Source: Monarcha castaneiventris obscurior (taxonomy: Eukaryota > Chordata > Aves > Passeriformes > Monarchidae). Taken from it: a stretch of DNA of 64,000 nucleotides. The number at the start of each line of letters is the position of its first letter. The first letter of the stretch is position 1. The stretch is from assembly GCA_026261815.1 (NCBI GenBank), contig JAMPIT010000884.1, positions 11,235,001 through 11,299,000 on the forward strand. The letters are read 5' to 3'. The notes beneath the pieces were generated by a model, which saw only the letters and a list, made by a program, of their open reading frames with translations, ran no database searches and had not been told where the DNA came from. This document shows, piece after piece, positions 1 to 11,869 of this stretch. Both the position numbers and the translations under genes were made by a program.

Positions 1-1636
1 TGCAAAGAAAAAATTAGGATGTTACTCAGTTCCCAGCTCACCACTGAATCCATTCAAAGCCAGATCCTGCCCACAGCCAACACAGGCTCCCCAAAGTAAC
101 CACAAAAAGCTTGCATACCTGTTAGCAACAATGCTGCTGAAGCCTGATTTAGAATGGGCAGTTTACCTCGCACCTCGGAAGGGCTGAGGCCTAAGAGGGA
201 ACATTCCTGTGAAGAAGGTTTTTGCAATGGTACTGTCTTGTGTGGAGTCTCTGGTGTTTGCTAACACAGCTGGGTTCATGGTTCAATCACTGTGAATGCC
301 TCACTACATAGTGAAGTCCATGCTCAAGCTTTTCCCTAAGGCTCCTCTCCTCTCTCCAGACACTAGATCCATGAAACTCCCATATTGCTGTTATTGTGTC
401 ACAATCAGCCAGCAGTTCCAAGAAGCTTTTGGAAGGTGGGGGCTATGCGAAGGGAGACAAGACCCAGCAGACATTCCTGTAGCATAAGGATCTTTTTCTG
501 AGACAACCAGGTTAAACACACCATTAAACACTTCAACAAATGGATGCTGAGATAGCTGAGATATCACTGATATCACTGAGAGGTGAAATCCCGTTTCCTG
601 ATCCCAGAGACAGAGTCTTACTCCTTTCCTCCATTTTCAAAACTGGCCACATTAGATTACCTTGCTCTTCAAAACAATTTCAAATACAGAACTAATTCAC
701 ATTCTGATGAAGAGCAAAGAAACATGTTTATAAAAAAATCAGAAGCCATGAAAATCTCAATTTCATCACCCTTTAAGAATTCACCCTGGGTCTCTCCTTC
801 CCATCGACCTCATTCCCTTTCTCCTCATCATACCTTGTGCTTTTCTTTAATTAAGCAAATAAAAATATCTTAAAATTGCCTTTTGCCTGGAATTCCTCAT
901 TTTGTTTCTCCTACTACTGCACACACACACAGAGAAAAAAATCTAACACTGAAGGAAGATACTAGTATCTGGTCCTAATGTTTTTGTATCACCAATTTTG
1001 ATAGAATTTCGTTCTAGTGACCAAATATGACCATGATTCAACCATAAATTGTATATTCACTTTGATGCCTATTCCAGATGTGAAGCTTCATATCCTGGAC
1101 TGCTAATGCAGCAACATACAGCATCTAATGGAAATCATGTTATCACCATGCACTTGTCAGCTTGCAAAACTTCATGTTTCAAGACCTAGTTTCAAAACAA
1201 GTCTGTACTGTCACACCCTCTGGCTCTTATGGCATCTCTACAGTCCCTACTTTTAGATATTAGGATGTTTAGATATTAGACAATTAGATACTTTAATTAT
1301 TATATTGCAAATATTGTATTATTTTATTATACCATTATATGTCCCATTATTATTATATTATATTATTAGATATTATATACTATATGACATATTACTACAG
1401 AATATATTATTATTATCCTGGATAATTTAGATATTAGGTAATTAGATTTTTTAGACACTAGACATTAGGATATTTAGCTACTAGAATACTAGGATTTAGA
1501 TATTATGACCACAGGAACACAGAAACTCTGACATTCTGGGTAAGAAGTTTTCAATGAATGAGCAAAATCAGAGACTGTTTCAGAAACTTCAGCAATGCAG
1601 TACAGAAAGACAGGCTGAGAAAAGTAACCAATTTAC
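1..1636. other. PRR5 intron, no gene seen
   Basis: This is AT-rich intronic sequence. I searched the minus strand for the next PRR5 exon and did not find it. The only structured element is the AT-rich degenerate repeat at about 1250-1505. Confidence 0.7.
1250..1505. repeat. AT-rich degenerate minisatellite
   Basis: Motifs related to TTAGATATTAGGAT recur irregularly together with TATTATTATA runs. Copies are diverged and of uneven length, so this looks like an old, decayed simple or mini-satellite expansion. Confidence 0.6.
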
Positions 1637-1777
1637 CTGAAGTATTAACAGCATCTGAATAATAGATGGCGGAACTCTGGCTCTGGAACGGGATAATGCA
1701 TCTTCCAATTTTATATTGAGGGTAATTATATTCCTAAAATGCAGAAGAGACAACTGCCGAACCGAGGGCTCCTTTCC
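1637..1777 (-). CDS. PRR5: PRR5 coding exon 6 (of those visible)
   Basis: The exon is 141 bp, exactly 47 codons, phase 0 at both ends. It begins GKEPSVRQLSLLHFRN and ends RVPPSIIQMLLILQ. The acceptor (CCAAG before GGAAAG) lies just above 1777, and the donor GTAAAT reads down from 1636. It belongs to the helical HbrB-like region of PRR5 that makes up the mTORC2-binding core. It is missed by simple ORF scanning because it is short and minus-strand. The next exon is not visible in 1-1636 and must lie outside the window. Recognition is from the protein family; the splice sites are seen directly. Confidence 0.88.
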
Positions 1778-3886
1778 CTTGGAAACAGAAAGAAAGCAAG
1801 ATGGATTATAAGCAGTATGAAAATCAGTTTCAAAATCCTTTGTCCAAAATCCTCCCCTCCTGAGGGATTACAAGAATGGTAAACCTAAATGAAACATGAA
1901 GGAAACATAACAAAGGACAGAGAGCAGCCAAGTCTGCACAGTATATGTGATTTGGCAGTAATGAACTCTACAGACAGTGACTGAGTCTGACTGCATGTGG
2001 AGAGCATGAAGGGTTGAGGTGGGATGAGAGCTGGATGATATATGAATATTTTGCATTTTAACAGTACATCACAAATTAAATGTATCATAAGTTAAAAAAA
2101 AAAAAAAAAGCAGGGCTGCAAATTGGTAGAATTTCCATTATTTTGTAAGATTTTGAGTACTCGCTCAATTTTTTACTGTCTTCAAATTTGGCAGGAATCC
2201 TGACTCAGCTCACCTGTGGATCCTCTTTTCTATACAGTTTGAGAGATTTCCCCATAAGACAGGAGCAGAGTTGAAGTTTCATACTGCATTTTCAAAGCCA
2301 TCTGTTTTCAGTTCAACAGTACCACTTCTCACTGAGGAAAACTCCCAGCTGAAGAATAAACTCCAGCTCTGTCTGCAGAGATTAACAACACCTGCCTCAT
2401 GTAGAACTGTGAAACTGTTTCTCTTTCTGGCATTAGGGGTTTTCCCTTGGGTATATATGGCTGTACACATGGAAGGTTTGGTATTCAACTGGTGTTGACT
2501 TGCGTCTGGAATAAAGAAGCCTGACCCGACCCTACCCATTCCTTTTCCCTTTCTAAATTATTTAAACTGAAGTAAAGAAGGCCCCAAATCTGCTTCAGTT
2601 GCTAATTAATAGAATTTACAAGAGCACATAAGCACCAATTGAGCTTTTGGAAGAGACCTCAGAACATGAGCAACTAGATCTGTTTGAATTTACGTGGGAC
2701 TTAGGGCTCTTAAACCCTCAAGGCTCCTTTGGAAATTCAAGTAACTATTTCCATCTGATAGGGGAGAAGACTTGTGTTACTAAAATATTTTCAAAGGCCT
2801 CAGAAACACAACAGAGAATAGGGATGTTTGGTGCAATTCTCAAAAACAACTGGGTGAGTTCTAATTTAGTCAAGTGCTGTATAAAAAAAGGCTTAGAGCC
2901 TACCTATATCTCTAAGTGTACAAATATCCTGGATTTAAATTACAGGACACTTGGAAAAATCTCCCATTGTGTTCTAGTATGTTTTTAATAATATCTTATT
3001 TCTATTGTTTCAGAGTTTCTACTGGTAAGACACAAGTCTATGGGTGAAGTAGCCCTGTATGTTTTCCGAGCTCTTCCTTTTCAGAACAAAATTCAGTGTG
3101 AAATAGCAGCTTTTCCTTTAAATTCAGACTTCATACCTGTAAATGTCTGAAGATGCAAATGGTAATATTGTTAACATTTGGGCAATCATTTTAGGGATGG
3201 GAGAGGGTTTGTAAAGTTTCCCCAAATATATTCAGGCACCAAGTTTCCACTAAAATCTGTAGGCATATATGAGCAGTTGCAAAGATCACTCACACCTATC
3301 TGGTACAGATTTCCGTGAGACTTCAGTGATAAACAATACTCTCTGGCCATCATTACATCAGAAAATCAAGTATCTATTATGTATATAAAATTACTGGAGG
3401 CAAAATCTGTGCTCATCTAAACTGGTCAAACTGTATTGACTATTGCTCTCCACTTACCATAGCATAGAATCTGATCTCAGAAATACAATTGCTTTTCAAA
3501 AGCAGAGATACTTCAAAGACAAAATTCACATTGCAGAGAAGGAAATGCATATGTTTAAATCAACACAGCTTCACTTATTTCACTGTGTAACATCTCAGTT
3601 TATAATTCATAATCTTTTTTGACTTTTAGTGTGACTGGCAGAAGGACTAACCAGCCTCCCTGCATTCCACTTTTGTTTTCAAAGTTCCCCTTCATCTTTT
3701 CCACCCAAGCACTTCAAACCACTTGTATAAGTAATTTATTTGCATAACGTGACTATACAGAACAGCTGCACTGGGAGGTTGGGCCAAGGAGAGAGAATTA
3801 AGGATTGCATCCATCTGCTGATGAACCTGTAAAGTTGCTTTTTCCAGTTTTTCAAGGTTCTATGGTAATACAGTAATTTTTTTCAC
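1778..3886. other. PRR5 intron, no gene seen
   Basis: Intronic DNA with an A-run near 2093-2109. ORFs of 113 codons or less here show no family resemblance or splice context. Confidence 0.65.
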
Positions 3887-3978
3887 CTGCACAGGATAGA
3901 AAATAGCCTGCAGCATGGGCAGGACATCACTGAAGAAAAAATCCCAGGTTTCAGCTAAGGTATCCAGTAGTTTCTGCC
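3887..3978 (-). CDS. PRR5: PRR5 coding exon 5
   Basis: The exon is 92 bp: two bases finish a split Gly codon, then 30 codons run from QKLLDTLAETWDFFFSDVL to AIFYPVQ. The acceptor is TTTTTGCAG (plus-strand complement above 3978) and the donor is GTGAAA just below 3887. The aromatic-rich WDFFF helix is a hallmark of the HbrB-like domain in PRR5 and PRR5L. The incoming phase (1) and outgoing phase (0) match the neighbouring exons exactly, which supports a functional gene rather than a retrocopy. Confidence 0.9.
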
Positions 3979-4721
3979 CTGCAAAAAGACAAAACAAACT
4001 AGTGAACAGTTTTGGTTGTAACCAGCTAACTGCAAAAAGTAAAACATGCAGGAAACAATGTGAATTGCTACTATATGCTAAGATGAATTATACAGAAGCT
4101 AGTATTAGCAGGATGGAATTAATATTCCTTTTGGTGTATCAGATCCTTCCATATTTGTGTCTTTTCAGGTGACTCACCTAATGTTCTTAATAAACTCAGA
4201 GACTCTGAGGTTACTCAGGAAAACCCTGTGAAGAACGAAGACTAATAGCCCAGCTTACATCCTCCTCTTGCAGTAATACTTGCTGGACAGGACTGTGGAG
4301 GACAGCAGGTTAAATGTGGAAGCATTCCTGCAGAGGAATTTACCCCACCATTCTCCCTCCTGCTTTTCAAGCTGCAGGGCAGCAGAGCAAACCACACTCT
4401 GTGGAGGTACTTCGTAAAGCATCCCCTCAAACTGATCTACAAAAGCTACAAGAGTAGCTTTTCCACTGTTCTCTTTTCCACTTACACAGAAAAACTCACC
4501 TAAGATCTATGGAAAGGAACAATGGTGCTAGGACTCTAATTTTTACTGTAACTTTCAAGCGATGCAGTTAGAATTTGCTATGGAGCAAGTTCCCTGTGGT
4601 CCTCACAGCAAGGCCACCTCTATGTCCATTCCTTCCCCAGGTGCAGCCACCTGGAATCCTCCCCAGTGGAATCTGGAGACGCTCTGGCCAGGTTGTGCAA
4701 CCAAGTTGGACACTGAGCTCC

Positions 4722-5554
4722 TGTCAGAGACTGAAAATAGTTCATGCCTCAAACACTGATATAAAGTTTTGCTCATTACAAAGAAGCTACAAGTGAAGGA
4801 GCCTCTCTGAAGACTGGGACTTTGGACTGAAAGTCAAACTGCTAATTAGATAAAGGGAAACCCATTGTTCAGTCATCTCAGGCTGAAGGAAAGGTATGCA
4901 TCCACAAAAGGATGCCACCATCTACAACTATTCCTGGCCATGTTTGGGGTGGGGGGAGGGCACAGCTCACAGAAGCCAGGTTTACACAGACTCCCCTCAG
5001 CTGAGGGGGGAGGAGGAGATGTTGGGTGCATGGTGTAACCTCTGGTGAGAGGGAATAAACACCCATCCTCCGATTACACAAACTGGCCCAGCTGTGGAAC
5101 CTCCAACCCCACAGGCCACATCCACGGGACTTTCACGTGAGAGGCTTAGCCCCACAGGACTGCCTGTGATGCAACAGATCCAGAGGCTGCTGTGAGAGAC
5201 TGCATCCCCCTCCTCCAGAGGGACATGCCTGCACATGCCTGCCTGGCCCGAGCATATAAACCCACCAGGTTCTGTGCTTCTTTGGGGGGACTTTCACCAC
5301 CAAGAAGACCATCTGCAGAGGATCACTGGAACATCTTGGGATCCATGGAGTGGTGATATTTTCCTTATTCTGTCTCTGTCACTCTTTCTGTCCCCCCCAA
5401 CTATTTTCTGCTTCTTTCTTTCTTTCTTTCTCTCTCTCTCTCTCTCATATTTACCATCAAATAAAACCCTTACTATTGTCATTGGCATATGGTCTCGTTT
5501 GCTCCTTAACTGGGGCAGAGGAATTTCTAAGAACCTTAAAACTAGATCCTAACA
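4722..5554 (+). repeat. 5' LTR of the non-autonomous element
   Basis: This is 833 bp, TG...CA. A TATA-like CATATAAA lies near 5250 and an AATAAA at 5460-5465, about 90 bp before the LTR end. A CT-rich microsatellite (about 5410-5446) sits between them. By eye it differs from the right LTR at roughly nine positions, plus an 8-bp ATCACTGG-type duplication and CT-repeat length. ORFs inside it are shadows of the repeat. Confidence 0.88.
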
Positions 5555-5559
5555 TTTAT

Positions 5560-5577
5560 TGGCATAGTTGGCAAGCG
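5560..5577 (+). other. Primer-binding site, tRNA-Ser-like
   Basis: TGGCATAGTTGGCAAG matches the complement of the 3' end of a tRNA-Ser (TGGCGTAGTCGGCAGG) at 13 of 16 positions. All three mismatches are transitions and two fall at CpG sites, as expected from methylation decay. It begins 5 nt after the LTR. Confidence 0.65.
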
Positions 5578-5663
5578 TACTCTGACTCCAAGTGCCTTTT
5601 GACAATAGTACTCTCTCCTCTAACAAAATTTTCTTCTAATAGTCTTCTTCTGTAGGGATACAG

Positions 5664-5917
5664 CAACTCCTAGGAATTCCGACGCAGCTCTCTCTGAGGG
5701 GGTTGTGGAGGTCGAGGTTTCCTCTGTGGGGATCCGAACTCTTGGGGATTCCGATGTGACTTTCTCTGAGGAAGTTGTGGAGATTATAGTCAACTCCTAG
5801 GGATTCCGACGCAGCTCTCTCTGAGGGGGTAGTGGAGGTCGAGGTTTTCTCTGTGGGGACCCGGACTCGTGGGAATTCTGATGCAGTTTTCTCTGAGGAA
5901 ACTGTGGAGGTGATAGT
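5664..5917 (+). repeat. Two tandem 127-bp repeats in the element leader
   Basis: Copies begin at 5664 and 5791 with CAACTCCTAGG. Each contains two related half-units carrying GATTCCGA and TCTCTGAGG, so the array is nested. Confidence 0.75.
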
Positions 5918-6069
5918 AAACTGATTCAGGTGTTTTTAATTTCCTTTTATGTGTTTTTGTTGTGGACAGTTCGAATCAACAGACTCTAATCCTGAAGCCT
6001 GCAGCTGTGGTATTGTGGAGCCGAGAGACTCCTGTTTAGAGGGGACCTACGCCCCTACCTCTTAGGGAG

Positions 6070-6565
6070 CTGCAAAGCTTCTGTTATGTGACGTTTGTGC
6101 GGAGCCTGAAAAGCTCCTGTACAGTGGAGAGCTGCAATGCTCCTGTTATGTGACGTTTGTGCGGAGCCTGAAAAGCTCCTGTACAGTGGGGAGCTCCAAT
6201 GCTCCTCTTATGTGACGTTTGTGCGGAGCCTGAAAAGCTCCTGTACAGTGGGGAGCTCCAATGCTCCTCTTATGTGACGTTTGTGCGGAGCCTGAAAAGC
6301 TCCTGTACAGTGGGGAGCTCCAATGCTCCTGTTATGTGACGTTTGTGCGGAGCCTGAAAAGCTCCTGTACAGTGGGGAGCTCCAATGCTCCTCTTATGTG
6401 ACGTTTGTGCGGAGCCTGAAAAGCTCCTGTACAGTGGGGAGCTCCAATGCTCCTGTTATGTGACGTTTGTGCGGAGCCTGAAAAGCTCCTGTACAGTGGG
6501 GAGCCGCAAAGCTCCTGTTACGTGGCAGTTGTATGGAGCCTTAAAAACTCCTTTTTGGTGGGGAG
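6070..6565 (+). repeat. 62-bp tandem repeat array, about eight units
   Basis: Units start at 6070, 6132, 6194, 6256, 6318, 6380, 6442 and 6504. The core reads TTATGTGACGTTTGTGCGGA followed by GCCTGAAAAGCTCCTGTACA. The middle six are almost identical, and the outer ones and a partial ninth (to about 6650) are diverged. The period is not a multiple of three, so the repeat-containing peptides are frame-shifting artefacts. Confidence 0.9.
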
Positions 6566-8703
6566 CCACGCCCAAATATATTGGGGAGCTGCAAAGCTTC
6601 TGCCATGTAAAGGTTGTGTAGAGTCTAAAAACTGTTTGGAGAGGAGCCTCACCCCTGTGCTTTTTGTGTGCTTTGTTGGGAAAAGCCAGAATTGGCAGGT
6701 TTCCATCGTAAAGTCAATTCTGCAGCTTCTACCTTGTGGGGCTGGTGCTGTCCCTGCAGCAAGCCTAAGTATTTACCATGCAACTTCCTCTGCAGGGGCT
6801 ATACTTTAAGGGAAATGCCTGTCCTAGGTGGCCAGTGCAAATAAAATGTTTTGCTGTCCTTCCTTGGTTAATTTGTTAGTCACCTCTCTACTCCTAGAGT
6901 GGACTTGAAAAAAAAAATACATAATTTGAGATAAGGAGCAACTGGTTACTAAAAGATGCTTAATTGCTGAAAGGGTGATTGGCTATTAAAAAAAAGGGCG
7001 GGGGGGGGGGGTGGTTTAGGCAGTAGCATTGCTTGCTGCCGAACTTGATCTTGTCCAAAACAAAAATCACTAGAACAAAAGGAGCAAACTGATAAGGCAA
7101 ACTGCTCCAGGGTGCCAAGCAGAAGCCTACTAAAACCCTGAAAGTAAAAAAAACCAACTCAATTGCCTAACTCACAGACTGCAACTCTTGCAAAACCTGT
7201 GGGAAACAACAAAAGTAGTGCAACGAGCACTTAATATAAGCTAAAACGCCATCTGAATAAGATATTGCAATTAACAACTTGTTTCACTCAGACATATTTT
7301 GCCTGGGAAGTTTGCTTCATTTCTCTTTTCTAGGAATATCAAACATCCCTGCATTGAAGATAAGGAAAACTGTTTAAGAGCAGAGAAACTTCAAGCAGCA
7401 AAATCACACCTAAATGTCATAACCATTTCTTCATGGGGATTCTGTCACTTTGTGTTAACCACAAGAAGTGTTTACGTCTCTTTAATAATCGGTCTGGTGG
7501 GCCAAATTCTCACTTTTCTTTTATAGAAACCTACCAGCACATGAGACAGAGCTGCATAAAAACCAATGAAATTTAAAGTGTCACCACAATTGCTTGCACT
7601 GTCAGTTTGTTAATGTTTGTAATTTGTGTTTTCATTGCAGGTACCTTATCAAGAAATCAAATAGAAGTTAAAACATTCTACATATTCTTGAGTTTAATTT
7701 TTGTCTAACTTGTTTTGTCTTTTTACTGAAAAAAAAAACGTTGTAGCTAAGGTCTTGTAGATGTATAATTTGTCTCAACAAATATCCTGAGAGTTGGTAT
7801 AAGAATTTATACATATTTGAAATGCCACAAATATGTACTAATCTTCCTAGTTCTGCCTCAGAAGGCTTCAAAATTATAATCTGGCTAAATTATTTGGATT
7901 TTCTAATTAGCAAATTAAAGAATCTTGACAAGACACAAGCAAATGCCACACAAAAAATGACTGAATGCCCCTTCCTAAGCCAGGAGGAATAAAAAAAGCC
8001 TTCTACCAGTTCTCAAACTAATGTACTGTTAAATTTTATGCTATATGTCTTAAGAGAGTATTTTAACTTTGCCTCACTTCTCCTACTCTCTAAAGTCCAA
8101 AAGAAAAAGCCACACTTTCAAGTTTGTGTCAAGATTAAATGACAACAGTGCTATAATCTGTCTCCTGGAAAACAGAGCATAGCCTTGATGTAAAGATACG
8201 TTTCCATGAAAACATCTTGTATGAAAATGTTTTGTGTGTTAACCTTGTATCATAAAAACTAATCCTTCATAATGTATAGAATTATCCAGTGGAGTACCCA
8301 TAAAATTCTTCTATACACGTACCCGTTGAGAATACCCCTCTATAGAATTTAAAAACGAAAACCCGCTGTATAATTCTATAACTAATTCCAAAACATATCG
8401 AACCAACATCTAAGAGATAAAATATTGTGATATCCCTCACACCCACTACGCAAAAAACCACTGACTCCTGGAATTCACGGGGTGGGGGCACCTACTAATG
8501 AAATTTGAATTGATGATTAAAATTGAATTTGTATTTTGACATTTCAAACTGTTAGACACTGTAAAATTACTTGTGTTATTGCTTCTACTGTTTCTATCCT
8601 TTCTCCTATTATCTCCCCTCATCACCTCCGTGGATAACCCATAAAAGTGAAGAAGACCTCTAGGAAAGAGACATTTATTACAATGTTTGAGTCACAGGGT
8701 GGC

Positions 8704-9546
8704 TGTCAGAGACTGAAAATAGTTCATGCCTCAAACACTGATATAAAGTTTTGCTCATTACAAAGAAGCTACAAGTGAAGGAGCCTCTCTGAAGACTGGG
8801 ACTTTGGACTGAAAGTCAAAGTGCTGATTAGATAAAGGGAAACCCATTGTTCAGTCATCTCAGGCTGAAGGAAAGGTATGCATCCACAAAAGGATGCCAC
8901 CATCTACAACTATCCCTGGCCATGTTTGGGGTGGGGGGAGAGCACAGCTCACAGAAGCCAGGTTTACACAGACTCCCCTCAGCTGAGGGGGGAGGAGGAG
9001 GTGTTGGGTGCATGGTGTAACCTCTGGTGAGAGGGAATAAACACCCATCCTCCGATTACACAAACTGGCCCAGCTGTGGAACCTCCAACCCCACAGGCCA
9101 CATCCACGGGACTTTCACGTGAGAGGCTTAGCCCCACAGGACTGCCTGTGATGCAACAGATCCAGAGGCTGCTGTGAGAGACTGCATCCCCCTCCTCCAG
9201 AGGGACATGCCTGCACATGCCTGCCTGGCGTGAGCATATAAACCCACCAGGTTCTGTGCTTCTTTGGGGGGACTTTCACCACCAAGAAGACCATCTGCAG
9301 AGGATCACTGGATCACTGGAACATCTTGGGATCCATGGAGTGGTGATATTTTCCTTATTCTGTCTCTGTCACTCTTTCTGTCCCCCCCAACTATTTTCTG
9401 CTTCTTTCTTTCTTTCTCTCTCTCTCTCTCTCTCTCTCATATTTACCATCAAATAAAACCCTTACTATTGTCATTGGCATATGGTCTCATTTGCTCCTTA
9501 ACTGGGGCAGAGGAATTTCTAAGAACCTTAAAACTAGATCCTAACA
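8704..9546 (+). repeat. 3' LTR of the non-autonomous element
   Basis: This is 843 bp, the same family and orientation as 4722-5554. It is followed directly by the GCTCC target duplication. It carries an extra GGATCACT copy near 9302-9318 and a different CT-repeat length. Confidence 0.88.
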
Positions 9547-10356
9547 GCTCCTCACAGAACATTTTACCCAACACAGAGATAAATGCAGGAGCTGAGATCC
9601 ATAGAGGAAATCTGGTTCAATAGGTGGGTTCTGGCTTCAGATCCCTGTTCCCCAAAATGGCCCATGTGACCTTGGACAAGCTCTTTACCATCCCTATGCC
9701 CCCAACCCAACTGTGAGAAGAGAGCAATGCCCCTGCACCTCCACCAGCAAGTGTTATGGAGATACACGCATCAGAGATTCTGAGGAATTCATAAAAGACA
9801 ATATGACTTACCAGGATGCAAATTCAGTAGCAATCAATTGGTATTAGTATTGGTGTCAGAATCTGATACTATTCTTAATTTTTGTATTAGAGCATTACTT
9901 TGAGCCTCAGCTAGGGATTGTTTTTCCCAGAATTACACACATATCACAAAGCAATTATGCATGAAAGCATTGACACTGCTAACCACACTCAAAGTTAACC
10001 AAGTGCCAATGTTTACTATGGGATACTTGATCCTCCTGCCTTTTTAAGCACATGATGAATAGCTCTGGTGAATCTGCAACTCCTGAATTATTTCCAGGTT
10101 GATGACTCTAACTGCTTTCAGTGACAAATGTGGATCACCATGCTATACTGCAGCTTCTGGCTTATGGAACACACCAAGGTTTTATTTTCAGCACCACCAG
10201 GCAGGAGTTCTCTCTGTCCTGCACAGTCATGCACAAGACTGAAACAGGTGTTCTCTGTTTCCATTTTTAAAACTTTTTTAAAAAATCTGTTTTGCATTAG
10301 TTTTAATGAAATACAGCAGGGAACCAAGTCCAAAAATTTCTAGCAGCCATTGCAGT

Positions 10357-10385
10357 AGTAGTAGTAATAATAATAACAACAATGA

Positions 10386-10438
<53 letters not shown>

Positions 10439-10453
10439 ATAATAATAATAATA
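10357..10453. repeat. GTA/AAT trinucleotide microsatellite
   Basis: An uninterrupted run of GTA triplets lies at about 10388-10437, bordered by AAT triplets on both sides. It gives artefactual poly-Leu, poly-Ser and poly-Thr ORFs. It abuts the LTR at 10456. Confidence 0.95.
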
Positions 10454-10455
10454 CG

Positions 10456-11020
10456 TGTGCTGGTTTTGGCTGGGATAAGTTTAGTTTTCTCCCCAGTAGC
10501 TGGTAGTGGCTGGAACACTGTGATGACACGGGGATGTTTTAGTTAGTGCTGAGCAGGGCATGCACAGAGCCCAAGCCTTTTCTGCTCCTTTCCCCCCCCA
10601 CCAGTGAGGGCCTTGGGGGGGACCAAGGAGTTGGGAGGGGACAGGGCTGGGACAGTTTTTCCCAACTGGCCACAGGAACATCCCAGACCATATGGTGTTA
10701 GCTCAGCATACAGAGCTGGGGGAATACAAAGGAAGGCAGGACATTTGGAGTGATTGTGTTTGTCTTCCCAAATCACCATTGTGCATCACTGAGCTGGACT
10801 TTCCTGGGATGGCTGAACACCTGCCTGCCCATGAAAAGTGGGGAATGAATGCTATTTTGCTTTGCTTGCATGCATAATTTTTGCTTTACCTATGAACTTG
10901 TCATTATTTCAACACACCAGTTTTTTCACTTTCATTTCCAACTCTCCCCCGCATCCCACGGAGGGAAGTGAGTGAGTGGCTCTATGGGGCAGAGCTGCTG
11001 GCTGGGGTTAAATCATGAAA
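10456..11020 (+). mobile_element. Solo LTR, avian ERVL-like
   Basis: It starts TGTGCTGGTTTTGGCTGGGA and ends near GGCTGGGGTTAAATCATG, the typical termini of an abundant avian ERVL-type LTR as I remember it. The end is eroded and I cannot confirm a target duplication, since the left flank is microsatellite. No partner LTR lies nearby, so it is solo. Confidence 0.6.
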
Positions 11021-11639
11021 ATAACCTTGCATTTTAAAATCCAATACTAGCGTCTGAAATACCAAAGTACTTCCAAGATATAAATCGGATCATGAAGGAG
11101 AAGCCCAACCACTATACCCCGAAGGCAAAGTTTTGAAGAGTTAAATATGTTAGATTCCACAAGGTGAGGTTAAAAGCCCTTGTCAATCTTGCTGCTAGAA
11201 TAGTATGAAGGTAAATTACTCTATTGAAGTAAACATGCCTTTACCATCAAGTACTTACTCCACCTTGTGGACAGCTTGTTTTGAGACGTAATGGATTTCT
11301 GCACAGCAGCTCAGAAAGGCTGCAGAGTTAAATGACTTAGGTAGGCAGGCCTTTTACTAAGGGCTGTGGAATAATTCCAATGATTTGTTGATAATGAGCA
11401 TCTTTCACATGAAGGAATGTGACTTACATGTGTTATCAGGGATATATCCTTTTTTTACTGACAGGGAAAGATCGCTACATTTAGCATAAGCATTTGCTGG
11501 ATTCCAGGAAACTGGGTTACTCTAAATGCTCATTTTAATGAAGCACAATATAGTCAATTTTGTATGGCATAAAAATGCATTTGGTACTTTCCACAGGGCT
11601 TCTAAAAGTTAATTGAAACTCATGAAAGAAATATAAGAA

Positions 11640-11869
11640 TAAATAATTAGATATTAGGAAGAAATTCTTCCCTTTGAGGGTGGTGACGCCCTGACACAGG
11701 GTGCTCAGAGAAGCTGTGGCTGCCCCGCCCCTGAAAGTTTCTGAGGCTGGGCTGGACAGGTCTTGGACCAACCTGGTCTAGTGGAAGATGTCCCTGCCCA
11801 TGGCAGTGGGTGAATCAGGATGACCTTTAAGGTGCCTTCCAACCCAAACCATTCTGTGATTCTGTGATT
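11640..11869 (+). mobile_element. CR1 LINE 3' fragment
   Basis: Sequence from GAAATTCTTCCCTTTGAGGG through CCTGCCCATGGCAGTG to TTCCAACCCAAACC is the CR1 3' end. It finishes with the diagnostic terminal repeats ATTCTGTGATTCTGTGA. It is 5'-truncated, as is usual for CR1. Confidence 0.85.

Larger units (their letters stand above)
5555..8703 (+). mobile_element. Interior of the non-autonomous LTR element, non-coding
   Basis: After the primer site come a tandem pair of 127-bp repeats, a 62-bp tandem array, then AT-rich sequence with no retroviral motif in any frame. A G-run near 6998-7011 interrupts it. No clear polypurine tract abuts the right LTR; the last bases are GTCACAGGGTGGC. This is consistent with a large deletion derivative or a non-autonomous family supported by another element's proteins. 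Confidence 0.75.
4722..9546 (+). mobile_element. Complete non-autonomous LTR retrotransposon with paired LTRs
   Basis: Two LTRs in direct orientation (4722-5554 and 8704-9546, each TGTCAG...TAACA) flank a 3.15 kb interior. The 5-bp sequence GCTCC sits immediately before the left LTR (4717-4721) and immediately after the right LTR (9547-9551), so this is one integration and not two solo LTRs. A tRNA-Ser-like primer site lies 5 nt inside the left LTR. A 5-bp duplication and Ser primer fit an ERV class III (ERVL-like) element, which is inference. No gag, pol or env reading frame survives or is recognisable in the interior, so it must have moved in trans. Confidence 0.85.

Noticed and set aside
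6070..6565. CRISPR-like repeat array
   Set aside because: The units are directly adjacent with no variable spacers, and the host is a vertebrate.
6385..6809. ORFs with repeated Cys-rich peptides
   Set aside because: They come from the 62-bp array. The period is not divisible by three, so the frame changes every unit and no repeat protein is possible.
8282..8491. Organelle-derived insertion suggested by unusual CpG-containing AT-rich sequence
   Set aside because: I could not match it to any mitochondrial gene, and it lies inside the LTR element interior.
4722..9546. Two independent solo LTRs
   Set aside because: The GCTCC duplication is found only at the outer edges of the pair and a primer site follows the left LTR, so they belong to one insertion.
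10278..10529. Poly-Leu, poly-Ser and poly-Thr ORFs
   Set aside because: These are translations of the GTA/AAT microsatellite.
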